Of a stretch of 23,726 bases of DNA, positions 8,540 to 14,741 are shown piece by piece. The translations under genes and the position numbers were made by a program. The stretch comes from an uncultured Collinsella sp. (GTDB taxonomy: Bacteria > Actinomycetota > Coriobacteriia > Coriobacteriales > Coriobacteriaceae): contig UQMO01000034.1 of NCBI GenBank assembly GCA_900542125.1, positions 1 to 23,726 on the forward strand. Direction: 5' to 3'. Each line of letters opens with the position of its first letter. The first letter of the stretch is position 1. The notes under the pieces are model-generated. The model was not told the origin of the DNA, made no database searches, and worked only from the letters and a program-made list of their open reading frames with translations.

Positions 8540-9418
8540 ATGCTTTCAGACACCGCCGCACCCGCAGAGGAGCTTCAGGACAAACTCGCAGCACTCGAGC
8601 AGCTGCTTTTGGCATACGGACGCGTCGCCATCGGCTTTTCCGGTGGTGTCGACAGCAGCTTTTTGGCCGCGGTCTGCGCCCGCATCATGCCTACCAATAC
8701 CCTCCTCGTCCATCTCACCACGCCGCTCATCGGCACGCCCGAACAGACTTCGTTTGAGCAGTCCGTTGATGGACAGGCCAATGAGGGGCCGCATTTTAAG
8801 CTCCCCGTGCTCAATCTTTCGGTCGATCAGTTGCAGCTCCCCCAAGTAGCCTGCAACAATGCCAATCGCTGCTACCACTGCAAGCACGCCGGCTTTACCG
8901 CCATCGTCAACCACGCCAAATCGCTCGGCTTTCCCACCGTCATCGATGGCAGCAATGCAAGCGATCGCGGTGACTACCGCCCTGGCATGCGCGCGGCAGA
9001 AGAGCTCGGCGTACGCTCCCCTCTCATGGAGGTCGGCTTTACCAAGGACGAAGAGCGCGAGCTGCTGCGCGCATGGGGCTATCCTGTTTGGAACCTGCCG
9101 GCGGGAGCATGTCTTGCCACGCGCGTCCCCACGGGCGAGGAGCTTACGCGCGAGAAGGTCGATTTAATCCGCGCCTGCGAGGATTACCTGCACGATCTTG
9201 ACTTGGCTCAGGTCCGCGCACGCCTGGTCGGCGGCTGCATGCATATCGAGGCCGCACCCGCAGATGTCGCCAAGATTGCCGCCCTCGGCGGTGCCGCCGT
9301 CGACGACAAGGGCAAGACCCCGCTGCCCGCCGTTATCGAGTCCGCGCTGCGCGAGCTGGGCTGCGACCATATCTCCCCCGAGGTCACCCCCTACATCCAC
9401 GGCAACATGAACCTTTAG
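8540..9418 (+). CDS. larE: ATP-dependent sacrificial sulfur transferase LarE
   Basis: Predicted protein of 292 residues. LarE adds sulfur to the pyridinium biscarboxylate mononucleotide precursor of the nickel-pincer nucleotide cofactor used by lactate racemase and relatives. The PP-loop SGGVDSS lies at 34-40 and binds ATP for substrate adenylation. DGSNASDRGDYRPG (136-149) and LPAGACLATRVPTG (186-199) are LarE hallmarks; Cys191 aligns with the single sacrificial cysteine of the Lactobacillus enzyme. A further pair, Cys111 and Cys114 in RCYHCK, gives the three-cysteine layout of LarE forms reported to hold a [4Fe-4S] cluster and work catalytically. No larA, larB or larC lies in the window, so the partner genes must be elsewhere. 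A hairpin follows the stop codon. Confidence 0.9.
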   Translation: MLSDTAAPAEELQDKLAALEQLLLAYGRVAIGFSGGVDSSFLAAVCARIMPTNTLLVHLTTPLIGTPEQTSFEQSVDGQANEGPHFKLPVLNLSVDQLQLPQVACNNANRCYHCKHAGFTAIVNHAKSLGFPTVIDGSNASDRGDYRPGMRAAEELGVRSPLMEVGFTKDEERELLRAWGYPVWNLPAGACLATRVPTGEELTREKVDLIRACEDYLHDLDLAQVRARLVGGCMHIEAAPADVAKIAALGGAAVDDKGKTPLPAVIESALRELGCDHISPEVTPYIHGNMNL

Positions 9419-9419
9419 A

Positions 9420-9444
9420 TTACGCCGTTTTACAAACGGCGTAA
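9420..9444 (+). terminator. Hairpin directly after larE
   Basis: TTACGCCGTTT (9420-9430) pairs perfectly with AAACGGCGTAA (9434-9444) around the 3-base loop TAC, two bases past the larE stop region. There is no U-tract beyond the stem, so it may terminate weakly or protect the 3' end. Confidence 0.55.
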
Positions 9445-9450
9445 CTGCTC

Positions 9451-9566
9451 GGCGCTGCGCGGGCTCCGGACACGGCAATCTGACGTTCAACTTCACGGGC
9501 GCGACCAAAAGGTCAGCGCCCACTTGTTTCACGTCACCTTACCGCACCCGGAGCCCGCTCGCTCGC
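9451..9566. repeat. Long imperfect palindromic intergenic element
   Basis: The left arm (about 9451-9506) and right arm (about 9511-9566) are imperfect inverted copies around AAAA. The matching blocks are GCGGGCTCCGG against CCGGAGCCCGC, TGACGT against ACGTCA, and GGGCGC-GACC against GGTC-A-GCGCCC. Arms are about 55 bases, with mismatches and small bulges. The right arm recurs at 1-60. No ORF or transposase is present; it may be a MITE- or REP-like element. Confidence 0.7.
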
Positions 9567-9595
9567 ATATGCTCAACCTGCACTGCGTTAACTGA

Positions 9596-9644
9596 CCTGC
9601 CAAAAAGGGGCAGGTTTGTTTTGGCAGGTATTATCTGGGGAAAT
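9596..9644 (+). repeat. CCTGCCAAAA palindromic repeat, copy A
   Basis: CCTGCCAAAA (9596-9605) pairs with TTTTGGCAGG (9619-9628); the loop holds GGGGCAGG. It is followed by TTATCTGGGGAAA, a flank shared with the copy at 10087-10135. Confidence 0.8.
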
Positions 9645-9654
9645 ATCGCGAGGC

Positions 9655-9705
9655 AGTCGCCCCTCTAGCACCCATCCAACTTCGAGAGGCACTAGAGGGG
9701 CGACT
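9655..9705 (-). terminator. Perfect 14-bp stem downstream of the winged-helix remnant
   Basis: AGTCGCCCCTCTAG (9655-9668) pairs perfectly with CTAGAGGGGCGACT (9692-9705) across 23 bases. On the minus strand it lies 10 bases past the remnant's stop codon. The downstream tract is not T-rich, so termination is uncertain. Confidence 0.5.
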
Positions 9706-9714
9706 CGGCTGCAT

Positions 9715-9846
9715 CTACTTCTTCCGATAGCGGCGGTTGCGGCTCGTCGACGTACCCATTACTTCGATGAGTCCTTTATCCGCCATTTTTGGCAGATGGT
9801 AGCGGACAGACGAGATTTGGCATTCCGTCTCTCTAAAACAATAGAT
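9715..9846 (-). pseudogene. C-terminal remnant of a winged-helix protein
   Basis: The minus frame ending with TAG at 9715-9717 encodes about 43 residues that read like the end of a winged-helix DNA-binding domain: QISSVRYHLPKMADKGLIEV then MGTSTSRNRRYRKK. The frame is closed upstream by a stop at 9847-9849, and no start codon precedes the conserved part, so the N-terminal bulk of the gene is missing. In shape it resembles the C-terminal HTH of ATP-binding/AlbA_2-type or MarR-like regulators. The upstream end runs into the TCTCTCTAAA motif cluster, which may have been its operator region. Either the gene was deleted to this stub or it is a short non-coding relic. Confidence 0.5.
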
Positions 9847-10017
9847 TTATCTCTCTAAAGTTTCGTATATCTCTCTAACTTTAGAGAGATAAGCACCTTG
9901 TTTTAGAGAGACATTTAGAGAGATGTATCGAATTCACTGCTAGATTACCTAAGACTATCTCTCTAGCCTACTTTCTTTTTAGAGAGACATTTAGAGAGAC
10001 GAGCGTAATCTCTCTAA
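9828..10017. repeat. Cluster of ten TCTCTCTAA-type motifs
   Basis: Ten copies of TCTCTCTAA(A) or its complement begin near 9828, 9850, 9870, 9881, 9901, 9914, 9957, 9978, 9990 and 10009; the copy at 9957 ends TAG instead of TAA. Orientations are F F F R R R F R R F. Two form a near-continuous palindrome, TATCTCTCTAA-CT-TTAGAGAGATA (9868-9891). Two pairs share the unit TTTAGAGAGACA followed by TTTAGAGAGA. The region is AT-rich against its surroundings and encodes nothing convincing. It looks like a multi-site binding region for a regulator. Confidence 0.75.
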
Positions 10018-10086
10018 CCATGGGTCCTGCCCTCAAAACGCATAAGCCCCAACCGCAACTTCGTTTGACGGGCATTGACCCGCAGG

Positions 10087-10135
10087 CCTGCCAAAAGGGG
10101 ACAGGTTTATTTTGGCAGGTTTTATCTGGGGAAAC
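10087..10135 (+). repeat. CCTGCCAAAA palindromic repeat, copy B
   Basis: CCTGCCAAAA (10087-10096) pairs with TTTTGGCAGG (10110-10119). It continues with TTTTATCTGGGGAAAC. It matches copy A closely, and matches the reverse complement of 6381-6418 with one difference in 38. Confidence 0.8.
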
Positions 10136-10141
10136 GCGAAC

Positions 10142-10178
10142 AGGGCCGCGACACCCATATGGCGTCGTGGCCCTTTTC
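10142..10178. terminator. Terminator beyond the PTS operon
   Basis: AGGGCCGCGAC (10142-10152) pairs with GTCGTGGCCCT (10164-10174) with one G-U pair, followed on the plus strand by TTTTCCTT. On the minus strand it is preceded by AAAA and followed by a poor T-tract. It lies between the operon end at 10217 and the repeat region and may serve both directions. Confidence 0.55.
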
Positions 10179-10216
10179 CTTGGAGAAGGATCGATTGATT
10201 GAACGGGATGACCGTT

Positions 10217-10669
10217 CTAGTCTTCGAGTCCGCTATTGATGAGCTCCGCAATTTCAACGGGATCGGTGCTCGCGCGCACCTTGTCACGGAAACCGGCGTC
10301 CATCAGCATCACGGCAGCCTTGGAGAGCAGACGCAGGTGCGTGGTTCCAGCCTCGCCGGCGGGCACGTACAGCGCGAGCGCAACATCGACGGGTACGCCA
10401 TCAAAGCTCGGCCATTCAACGGGCTCGGCCAGTTTGAGCACGGCCACACCCGGCGTATGAATCGCATCGCTCTTGGCATGCGGAACGGCAAACCCGGCGA
10501 CGAGGCCAGTCTCGGCCTCGTTTTCGCGAGCAATGAACGCGGCTTCAACAGCGGACGCGTCATCGGCAAAGCCAAGCTCAACAGCCTGCTCGGACAAATA
10601 ATGCAGCGCGTCCTCGCGTGAGGCCGATGCATGTCCAATCGTCACCTGGTTGGCAGATACAAATCCCAT
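10217..10669 (-). CDS. PTS EIIA component, fructose/mannitol type
   Basis: Predicted protein of 150 residues, the usual size of a free PTS_EIIA_2 domain. His64 in GFAVPHAKSDAI is the phosphorylation site that accepts phosphate from HPr and passes it to EIIB. The C-terminal half (LRLLSKAAVMLMDAGFRDKV) matches the family. It is cytoplasmic and should serve the EIIBC permease encoded five genes upstream in the same operon. It is the last gene, 12 bases after the transketolase C half, with a strong AAGGAGGG whose sequence overlaps the upstream stop codon. A short hairpin, GAACGG-N5-CCGTTC (10201-10217), abuts the stop codon. Fructose-type EIIA domains also occur in nitrogen PTS proteins, but the operon context argues for sugar transport. 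Confidence 0.9.
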   Translation of the reverse strand: MGFVSANQVTIGHASASREDALHYLSEQAVELGFADDASAVEAAFIARENEAETGLVAGFAVPHAKSDAIHTPGVAVLKLAEPVEWPSFDGVPVDVALALYVPAGEAGTTHLRLLSKAAVMLMDAGFRDKVRASTDPVEIAELINSGLED

Positions 10670-10681
10670 GTAGAACCCTCC

Positions 10682-11620
10682 TTACAACACGGACCTGACC
10701 GCGGCTTCGATGCCGTCGGCGTCCAAACCGTACTTATGCAGCAAATCAACCGCAGGGCCGGACTCACCGTACACATCGCGCACGCCGACGCGACGCATCG
10801 GCACTGGATGCTGCTCCGCGAGCACTGAGGCAACGGCCTCGCCAAGCCCGCCGATAATCGAATGCTCCTCGGCGGTGACCACGCGACCGGTCTTCTTTGC
10901 GCTGGCGACCACCAGGCGCTCGTCGAGCGGTTTAATGGTATGCATATTGATGACCTCGGCGTCGATGCCATCGACAGCGAGCGCCTCGGCAGCCTCAAGC
11001 GCCTCGGCGACCATAAGACCACAAGCGATGATGGTCACATCGGACCCCTCGCGCACGACCACACCGCGACCAATCTTGAACTCATAGTCCTCGTGATCGT
11101 TGATGACCGGTGTTGCCAGGCGGCCGAAGCGCATGTAAACCGGCCCCTCAAACTCATAGGCGGCGCGCACACAGGCGCGAGCCTCGACATCGTCGGCGGA
11201 GACGACCACCGTCATACCCGGAATCGTGCGCATGAGCGCGATATCCTCGCAGCACTGGTGCGTGGCGCCGTCCTCGCCCACCGAAATGCCGGCATGCGTG
11301 GCGCCAATCTTGACGTTGAGGTGCGGGTAGCCAATGGAATTGCGGACTTGTTCGTACGCGCGGCCGGCGGCGAACATGGCAAAGGTGCTCGCAAAGGCGA
11401 CGTGGCCCGTGGTCGCGATGCCGGCGGCAAGACCCATCAGGTTGCTCTCGGCGATGCCGGCGTCGTAGAAGCGCCCAGGGTGCGCGGCCTTAAACTTACC
11501 GGTCTGCGTGGCAGCGGCCAGGTCGGCATCGAGAACCACAAAGTCATCGCGCTCATTGCCCAGCTCGACGAGCGCCTCGCCATAGCTAACGCGCGTGGCG
11601 ACTTTTTTGACGTCTGCCAT
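10682..11620 (-). CDS. Transketolase, C-terminal subunit
   Basis: Predicted protein of 312 residues, equal to the pyrimidine-binding and C-terminal domains of a full transketolase. It pairs with the N-terminal half to move a two-carbon ketol unit between sugar phosphates. Glu58 in GIAESNLMG fits the TPP-activating glutamate. GEDGATHQCCEDIALMR (115-131) is the conserved stretch near the phosphate pocket. The C-terminal domain from about 190 ends in SGPAVDLLHKYGLDADGI. Its ATG overlaps the stop codon of the N half (TAATG), so the two are translationally coupled and made in equal amounts. Split transketolases are common in PTS and pentose operons of Gram-positive and archaeal lineages; related split pyruvate or DXS enzymes are less likely because the sequence follows transketolase. 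Confidence 0.92.
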   Translation of the reverse strand: MADVKKVATRVSYGEALVELGNERDDFVVLDADLAAATQTGKFKAAHPGRFYDAGIAESNLMGLAAGIATTGHVAFASTFAMFAAGRAYEQVRNSIGYPHLNVKIGATHAGISVGEDGATHQCCEDIALMRTIPGMTVVVSADDVEARACVRAAYEFEGPVYMRFGRLATPVINDHEDYEFKIGRGVVVREGSDVTIIACGLMVAEALEAAEALAVDGIDAEVINMHTIKPLDERLVVASAKKTGRVVTAEEHSIIGGLGEAVASVLAEQHPVPMRRVGVRDVYGESGPAVDLLHKYGLDADGIEAAVRSVL

Positions 11621-12450
11621 TAGAGCTCCTCCCCTGCTGCTGCGAGCTCGGCCATGGCCTGCTCAAACTGTTCATCGTTGGGCGCCTTGCCATGCCAGCC
11701 AACCTGGTTCTCCATAAAGGAGACGCCTTTGCCCTTCACCGTCTCGGCGATGATGGCGACGGGCGCGCCGGTCACCTCGCGAGCCTCGGCGAAAGCCGCC
11801 TCAATCTGCGCCATGTCGTTGCCATCGGCTAGCTCGATCACATGCCACTTAAAGGCGCGGAACTTGTCAGCGAGCGGCATGGCCGAGTTGACTTCATCGA
11901 TCGTGCCGTCAATCTGCAAGCCGTTGTGGTCGACGACGGCAACAAGATTGTCGAGCGCATGGTTGCCGGCAAACATGGCCGCCTCCCACACCTGGCCTTC
12001 CTCGCACTCACCGTCGCCCAGCAACGTGTAGACACGGTAGCCGTCGCCCCAGTGCTTAGCGGCAAGCGCCATTCCAACTGCAGCAGAGATGCCCTGACCG
12101 AGCGATCCGGTGGACATATCGATGCCCGGGGTGTCGTTCATGTTGGGATGGCCCTGCAGTCGGCTGCCGATATGACGGAGCGTCTCGAGCTCTTCGACGG
12201 GAAAATAGCCGCGATTTGCCAACACCGAATACAGGCCCGGCGCCGCGTGACCCTTGGAGAGCACAAAGCGATCGCGATCGGCCTTGTGAGGGTCGGCAGG
12301 ATCGATATTCATTTCCTCAAAGTACAGATACGTCATGATGTCGGCAGCACCGAGCGATCCACCCGGGTGTCCCGACTTGGCCGCGTGAACCGCAGTCACG
12401 ACACCCTTCCTGACCTCATTGGCGACCTTCGCCAGCTCCTGGTTGGTCAT
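11620..12450 (-). CDS. Transketolase, N-terminal subunit
   Basis: Predicted protein of 276 residues, carrying the diphosphate-binding domain. GDGECEEGQVWEA (145-157) is the thiamine-diphosphate/Mg motif, followed by LVAVVDHNGLQIDG (169-182). SGHPGGSLGAADI (26-38) and LSKGHAAPGLYSVL (64-77) carry conserved active-site histidines. It needs the C half encoded immediately downstream with a one-base overlap. AGAGGA lies before the ATG at 12450. Together they interconvert fructose 6-phosphate plus glyceraldehyde 3-phosphate with erythrose 4-phosphate plus xylulose 5-phosphate, or act with heptulose 7-phosphates. In this operon they probably process the sugar phosphate delivered by the PTS. Confidence 0.93.
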   Translation of the reverse strand: MTNQELAKVANEVRKGVVTAVHAAKSGHPGGSLGAADIMTYLYFEEMNIDPADPHKADRDRFVLSKGHAAPGLYSVLANRGYFPVEELETLRHIGSRLQGHPNMNDTPGIDMSTGSLGQGISAAVGMALAAKHWGDGYRVYTLLGDGECEEGQVWEAAMFAGNHALDNLVAVVDHNGLQIDGTIDEVNSAMPLADKFRAFKWHVIELADGNDMAQIEAAFAEAREVTGAPVAIIAETVKGKGVSFMENQVGWHGKAPNDEQFEQAMAELAAAGEEL

Positions 12451-12473
12451 ACGAATTCCTCTCTTGAGAACAA

Positions 12474-12502
12474 CCCCGGCACCGGATGACGCGATGCCGG
12501 GG
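12474..12502 (-). terminator. Intercistronic hairpin between transaldolase and transketolase N
   Basis: CCCCGGCA (12474-12481) pairs with TGCCGGGG (12495-12502). On the minus strand it is followed by TTGTTCTC, a poor U-tract. It is likely a partial terminator or mRNA-stabilising hairpin inside the operon. Confidence 0.45.
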
Positions 12503-12513
12503 CAATCCGCTCG

Positions 12514-13197
12514 TTAAGCCTGAGCGACGACCTTCTGCCAGTCAGCCTCGAACGAGGCAAGGCCCTGGTCGGTCAGCGGGTGATGCAGGCACTTCTTGAG
12601 AGCGGCCATGGGCACGGTCGCGATGTCGGCGCCAAGAAGAGCCGCCTGGGTCACGTGGTTGGGCGTGCGGACCGAAGCGGTGATAATCTCGACGGTGTCG
12701 TCGACGTTCTTGCCGGTCCAGTCATAGTTCTTGATGCAGGTCACAACATTGTCGAGCTGCGAGATGCCGTCCTCGGCGATGTCGTCAAAGCGTCCGACAA
12801 ACGGGCTGATGTAGCGGGCACCGGCGGTGGCGGCCATAAGGGCCTGCGTCGGCGAGAAGACGAGCGTCATGTTGACACGCACGCCCGCATCGGCCAGCGC
12901 GCGGCAGGCGGCGAGGCCGGCCTCGCAGACGGGGAGCTTGACCACAATGTTGGGGGCAAGGGCGGCAAGGCGCTTGCCCTCCTCGATCATGCCCTCGGCC
13001 GTGGTGGCGGTAGACTCGGCAGACACGGGCAGACCCTCGCAGAGCTCGGCAATCTTGAGCATATGGGGCTCAAAGTCGGCGAGCTTACCGCCGGTCTTGG
13101 CGTACAGGGACGGATTGGTGGTAACACCGGCCAGGCAGCCCCAGCTCTTGGCCTCAGCAATCTCGTCAAGGTTGGCGGTATCGATAAAGAACTTCAT
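12514..13197 (-). CDS. TalC/FSA-type transaldolase
   Basis: Predicted protein of 227 residues, the length of the small transaldolase group (about 215-220) rather than classical 320-residue enzymes. MKFFIDTANLDEI opens the protein, with AAGGAG upstream of the ATG at 13197. Lys87 in PNIVVKLPV is the Schiff-base lysine. Further conserved blocks are GVTTNPSLYAKTG (24-36), VNMTLVFSPTQALMAA, and ISPFVGRFDDI. It moves a dihydroxyacetone unit between sedoheptulose 7-phosphate, fructose 6-phosphate and erythrose 4-phosphate; some members act as fructose 6-phosphate aldolases, and some handle unusual donors such as 6-deoxy-6-sulfofructose. It lies between the GatZ-like gene and split transketolase, so the set gives a full carbon-rearranging module. 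Confidence 0.92.
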   Translation of the reverse strand: MKFFIDTANLDEIAEAKSWGCLAGVTTNPSLYAKTGGKLADFEPHMLKIAELCEGLPVSAESTATTAEGMIEEGKRLAALAPNIVVKLPVCEAGLAACRALADAGVRVNMTLVFSPTQALMAATAGARYISPFVGRFDDIAEDGISQLDNVVTCIKNYDWTGKNVDDTVEIITASVRTPNHVTQAALLGADIATVPMAALKKCLHHPLTDQGLASFEADWQKVVAQA

Positions 13198-13230
13198 GGT
13201 GCAAACTCCTTCTAAGGAATCCAAAACTCA

Positions 13231-13265
13231 AAAAATAGGACAAAGGGGATGTCCCTTTGTCCTAT
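13231..13265 (-). terminator. Terminator-like hairpin inside the operon, upstream of talC
   Basis: ATAGGACAAAGGG (13235-13247) pairs perfectly with CCCTTTGTCCTAT (13253-13265). Read on the minus strand, the 13-bp stem is followed by TTTTTT (reaching 13231). This is a textbook intrinsic terminator located between two co-directional operon genes, so it probably lowers expression of talC and the transketolase genes or acts as an attenuator. Confidence 0.7.
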
Positions 13266-13267
13266 GT

Positions 13268-13303
13268 GCCGGGCCTGCGGCTGGGACATGCCCCAGGCCC
13301 GGC
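13268..13303 (-). other. Second hairpin in the GatZ-TalC gap
   Basis: GCCGGGCCTG (13268-13277) pairs perfectly with CAGGCCCGGC (13294-13303). It has no U-tract. It lies between the gatZ-like stop codon and the terminator-like hairpin and could protect the upstream mRNA from 3' exonucleases. Confidence 0.55.
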
Positions 13304-13322
13304 GTCGTGTAGGAAAAACTAC

Positions 13323-14597
13323 CTAGTTCTCGAGAGCCTTCTCGATGCGGCTCGTGACGCCCTTGAGGTTAAGGCCGACGACGTACTGCTTGATCGGGCG
13401 CTTGATGTGCTCGATCACAAAGCGCTTGCCGTCGATGTCCTGGGCAGCGAGGTTGCGGTAGAGCTTCTCGACTTGCTCCTTGACCTCGGGATCGTTGAAC
13501 GCGTAGTGGCCGGAGACATCCAGAATCTTCAGGCTGAGCTCGTCGTCGGCCAGAATGTCGTCAACCTGCAGGTTGACATCGTCGCCGGTCATCCACTTAC
13601 GCCAGCGCTCGGTCTTGATAGCCTTGACCAGCAGCGTGTGATACAGGTCGGAGGGATCGCCGCACAGGCCGTTGTCGACCAGAATCTGCTCGGTAGCGCA
13701 GAGCTTGAGGTAAGCGCGGGTCTCCTCGGTGCCGTACTGAGGGGCGACATTGGAAGCGGTCACGTGTGCCGGGATGTGCTCGAGCAGCGTCGCGTCGTCC
13801 AGGTAGTCGGCGTTGTGCTCCTTCAGGCCCACGTCGTAGCGCTTGGCCATGTCGGCGAGCTCGCGGGCGTTCTTGAAGTTGTAATGGCCGACCTGCTCGG
13901 TCCAACGGGTGAGCGTACCGGTCTGACCGACGATAAAGGTGGGCATGGGGCAGCCGCGCTTCTCGAGCTCGGGCTGCAGCTGAGAAATGAACTCCTCGTA
14001 CTTGTCGGTGGAGGTCAGGCCGCCATTGGTCTCCTCGGTACCGACCTCATAGGCAACCTCGGGCAGGTTATGCTCGCGACGGTACTGCTCAAGATAGTCG
14101 ATAAGATCGATCGTGCGGCGAAGCACCACGTCGAGCGGAATAACCTTGCCGATCTGATAGGGGTCCTTGGTGGGGTCGACCATCAGCAGGTCAAAGCCTG
14201 CCTCCATATCGGCGACGAAGGACTTGCGGGCGAGCTCCATGGCCTCGTCCTCGGGCAGGTGGGCGTTACGCTCCTCGTCGCGCTGCCACGGACCGCCGTG
14301 ATCGCGGCACAGGTAGTACGGACCGGTGTAACCCACCTCGTCGGCAACCTTCTTGATGTCGGCGGCAAAGCGCGTCTGGTCCCAACCGTTGACGTAGCCG
14401 GCGCCCATCTCGTCCATATCGACCTGGTTGCGGCTAGCGATAAACATGGGCGGGAAATCCTCGTCCTTGGCAAGCTCGAACACGGCCTGAATCAGGTTGG
14501 GGCTCATGGGGCCAATGCCGACCATGGTTGCGTGATCGCCGCTGTCCTGCAGCTTGAGCATACCCTGAACGGCCTGGCGGATGGTGAGGTTGGACAT
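13323..14597 (-). CDS. GatZ/KbaZ-family protein (class II tagatose-bisphosphate aldolase non-catalytic-like)
   Basis: Predicted protein of 424 residues, similar in size to GatZ/KbaZ (Pfam PF08013). Family-like blocks are IASRNQVDMDEMGAGYVNGW, CRDHGGPWQRDEE (GatZ usually GDHLGPN), and the MVDPTKDP and AYEVGTEETNGG stretches, with a C-terminal WRKWMTGDD. AAGGAG precedes the ATG. In Escherichia coli GatZ supports the catalytic aldolase GatY, but no GatY is present here. Some GatZ-family members have been shown or claimed to be ketose-phosphate or uronate 4-epimerases. The operon context (PTS, transaldolase, transketolase, no phosphofructokinase) makes me favour a sugar-phosphate epimerase/isomerase role over an aldolase chaperone. 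The exact substrate is open. Confidence 0.8.
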   Translation of the reverse strand: MSNLTIRQAVQGMLKLQDSGDHATMVGIGPMSPNLIQAVFELAKDEDFPPMFIASRNQVDMDEMGAGYVNGWDQTRFAADIKKVADEVGYTGPYYLCRDHGGPWQRDEERNAHLPEDEAMELARKSFVADMEAGFDLLMVDPTKDPYQIGKVIPLDVVLRRTIDLIDYLEQYRREHNLPEVAYEVGTEETNGGLTSTDKYEEFISQLQPELEKRGCPMPTFIVGQTGTLTRWTEQVGHYNFKNARELADMAKRYDVGLKEHNADYLDDATLLEHIPAHVTASNVAPQYGTEETRAYLKLCATEQILVDNGLCGDPSDLYHTLLVKAIKTERWRKWMTGDDVNLQVDDILADDELSLKILDVSGHYAFNDPEVKEQVEKLYRNLAAQDIDGKRFVIEHIKRPIKQYVVGLNLKGVTSRIEKALEN

Positions 14598-14666
14598 TTT
14601 GTTCTCCTTCTCCAGAGGATTTTTGACAAAAGTTCCCTGGGACCCAGATGCGGGCCCTATCAGTAC

Positions 14667-14727
14667 GGATGGATTTTGTTGTGTAGGGGCGGTTGTGCGG
14701 AGTCAAATCCATCCCTCCGCACAACCG
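14667..14727 (-). promoter_or_regulatory. Mutually exclusive stems upstream of the GatZ-like gene
   Basis: Four arms interleave: GGATGGATTT (14667-14676), CGGTTGTGCGGAG (14690-14702), AAATCCATCC (14705-14714) and CTCCGCACAACCG (14715-14727). Arm 1 pairs with arm 3 (10 bp) and arm 2 with arm 4 (13 bp). The pairs cross, so the RNA must choose between them or form a strained pseudoknot. No U-tract follows. It lies in the 144-base gap after the EIIBC gene. Confidence 0.65.
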
Positions 14728-14741
14728 GAGTCCTTAAAGGT

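Noticed and set aside
8540..9418. tRNA thiolase, NAD synthetase or GMP synthetase instead of LarE
   Set aside because: All share the SGGVDS loop, but the DGSNASDRGDYRPG and AGACLATR blocks are specific to LarE.
9616..9858. Plus-strand frame of 80 codons between the repeats
   Set aside because: It begins in a palindromic repeat, crosses the winged-helix remnant in antisense, and ends in the motif cluster; there is no ribosome binding site or family match.
9828..10017. CRISPR array
   Set aside because: Repeat units are only 9-10 bases, occur in both orientations, and have spacings from 2 to about 40 bases, with no cas genes.
14667..14727. Full H-type pseudoknot
   Set aside because: One connecting loop has zero bases and another two, so both stems cannot form completely; alternative stems are more realistic.
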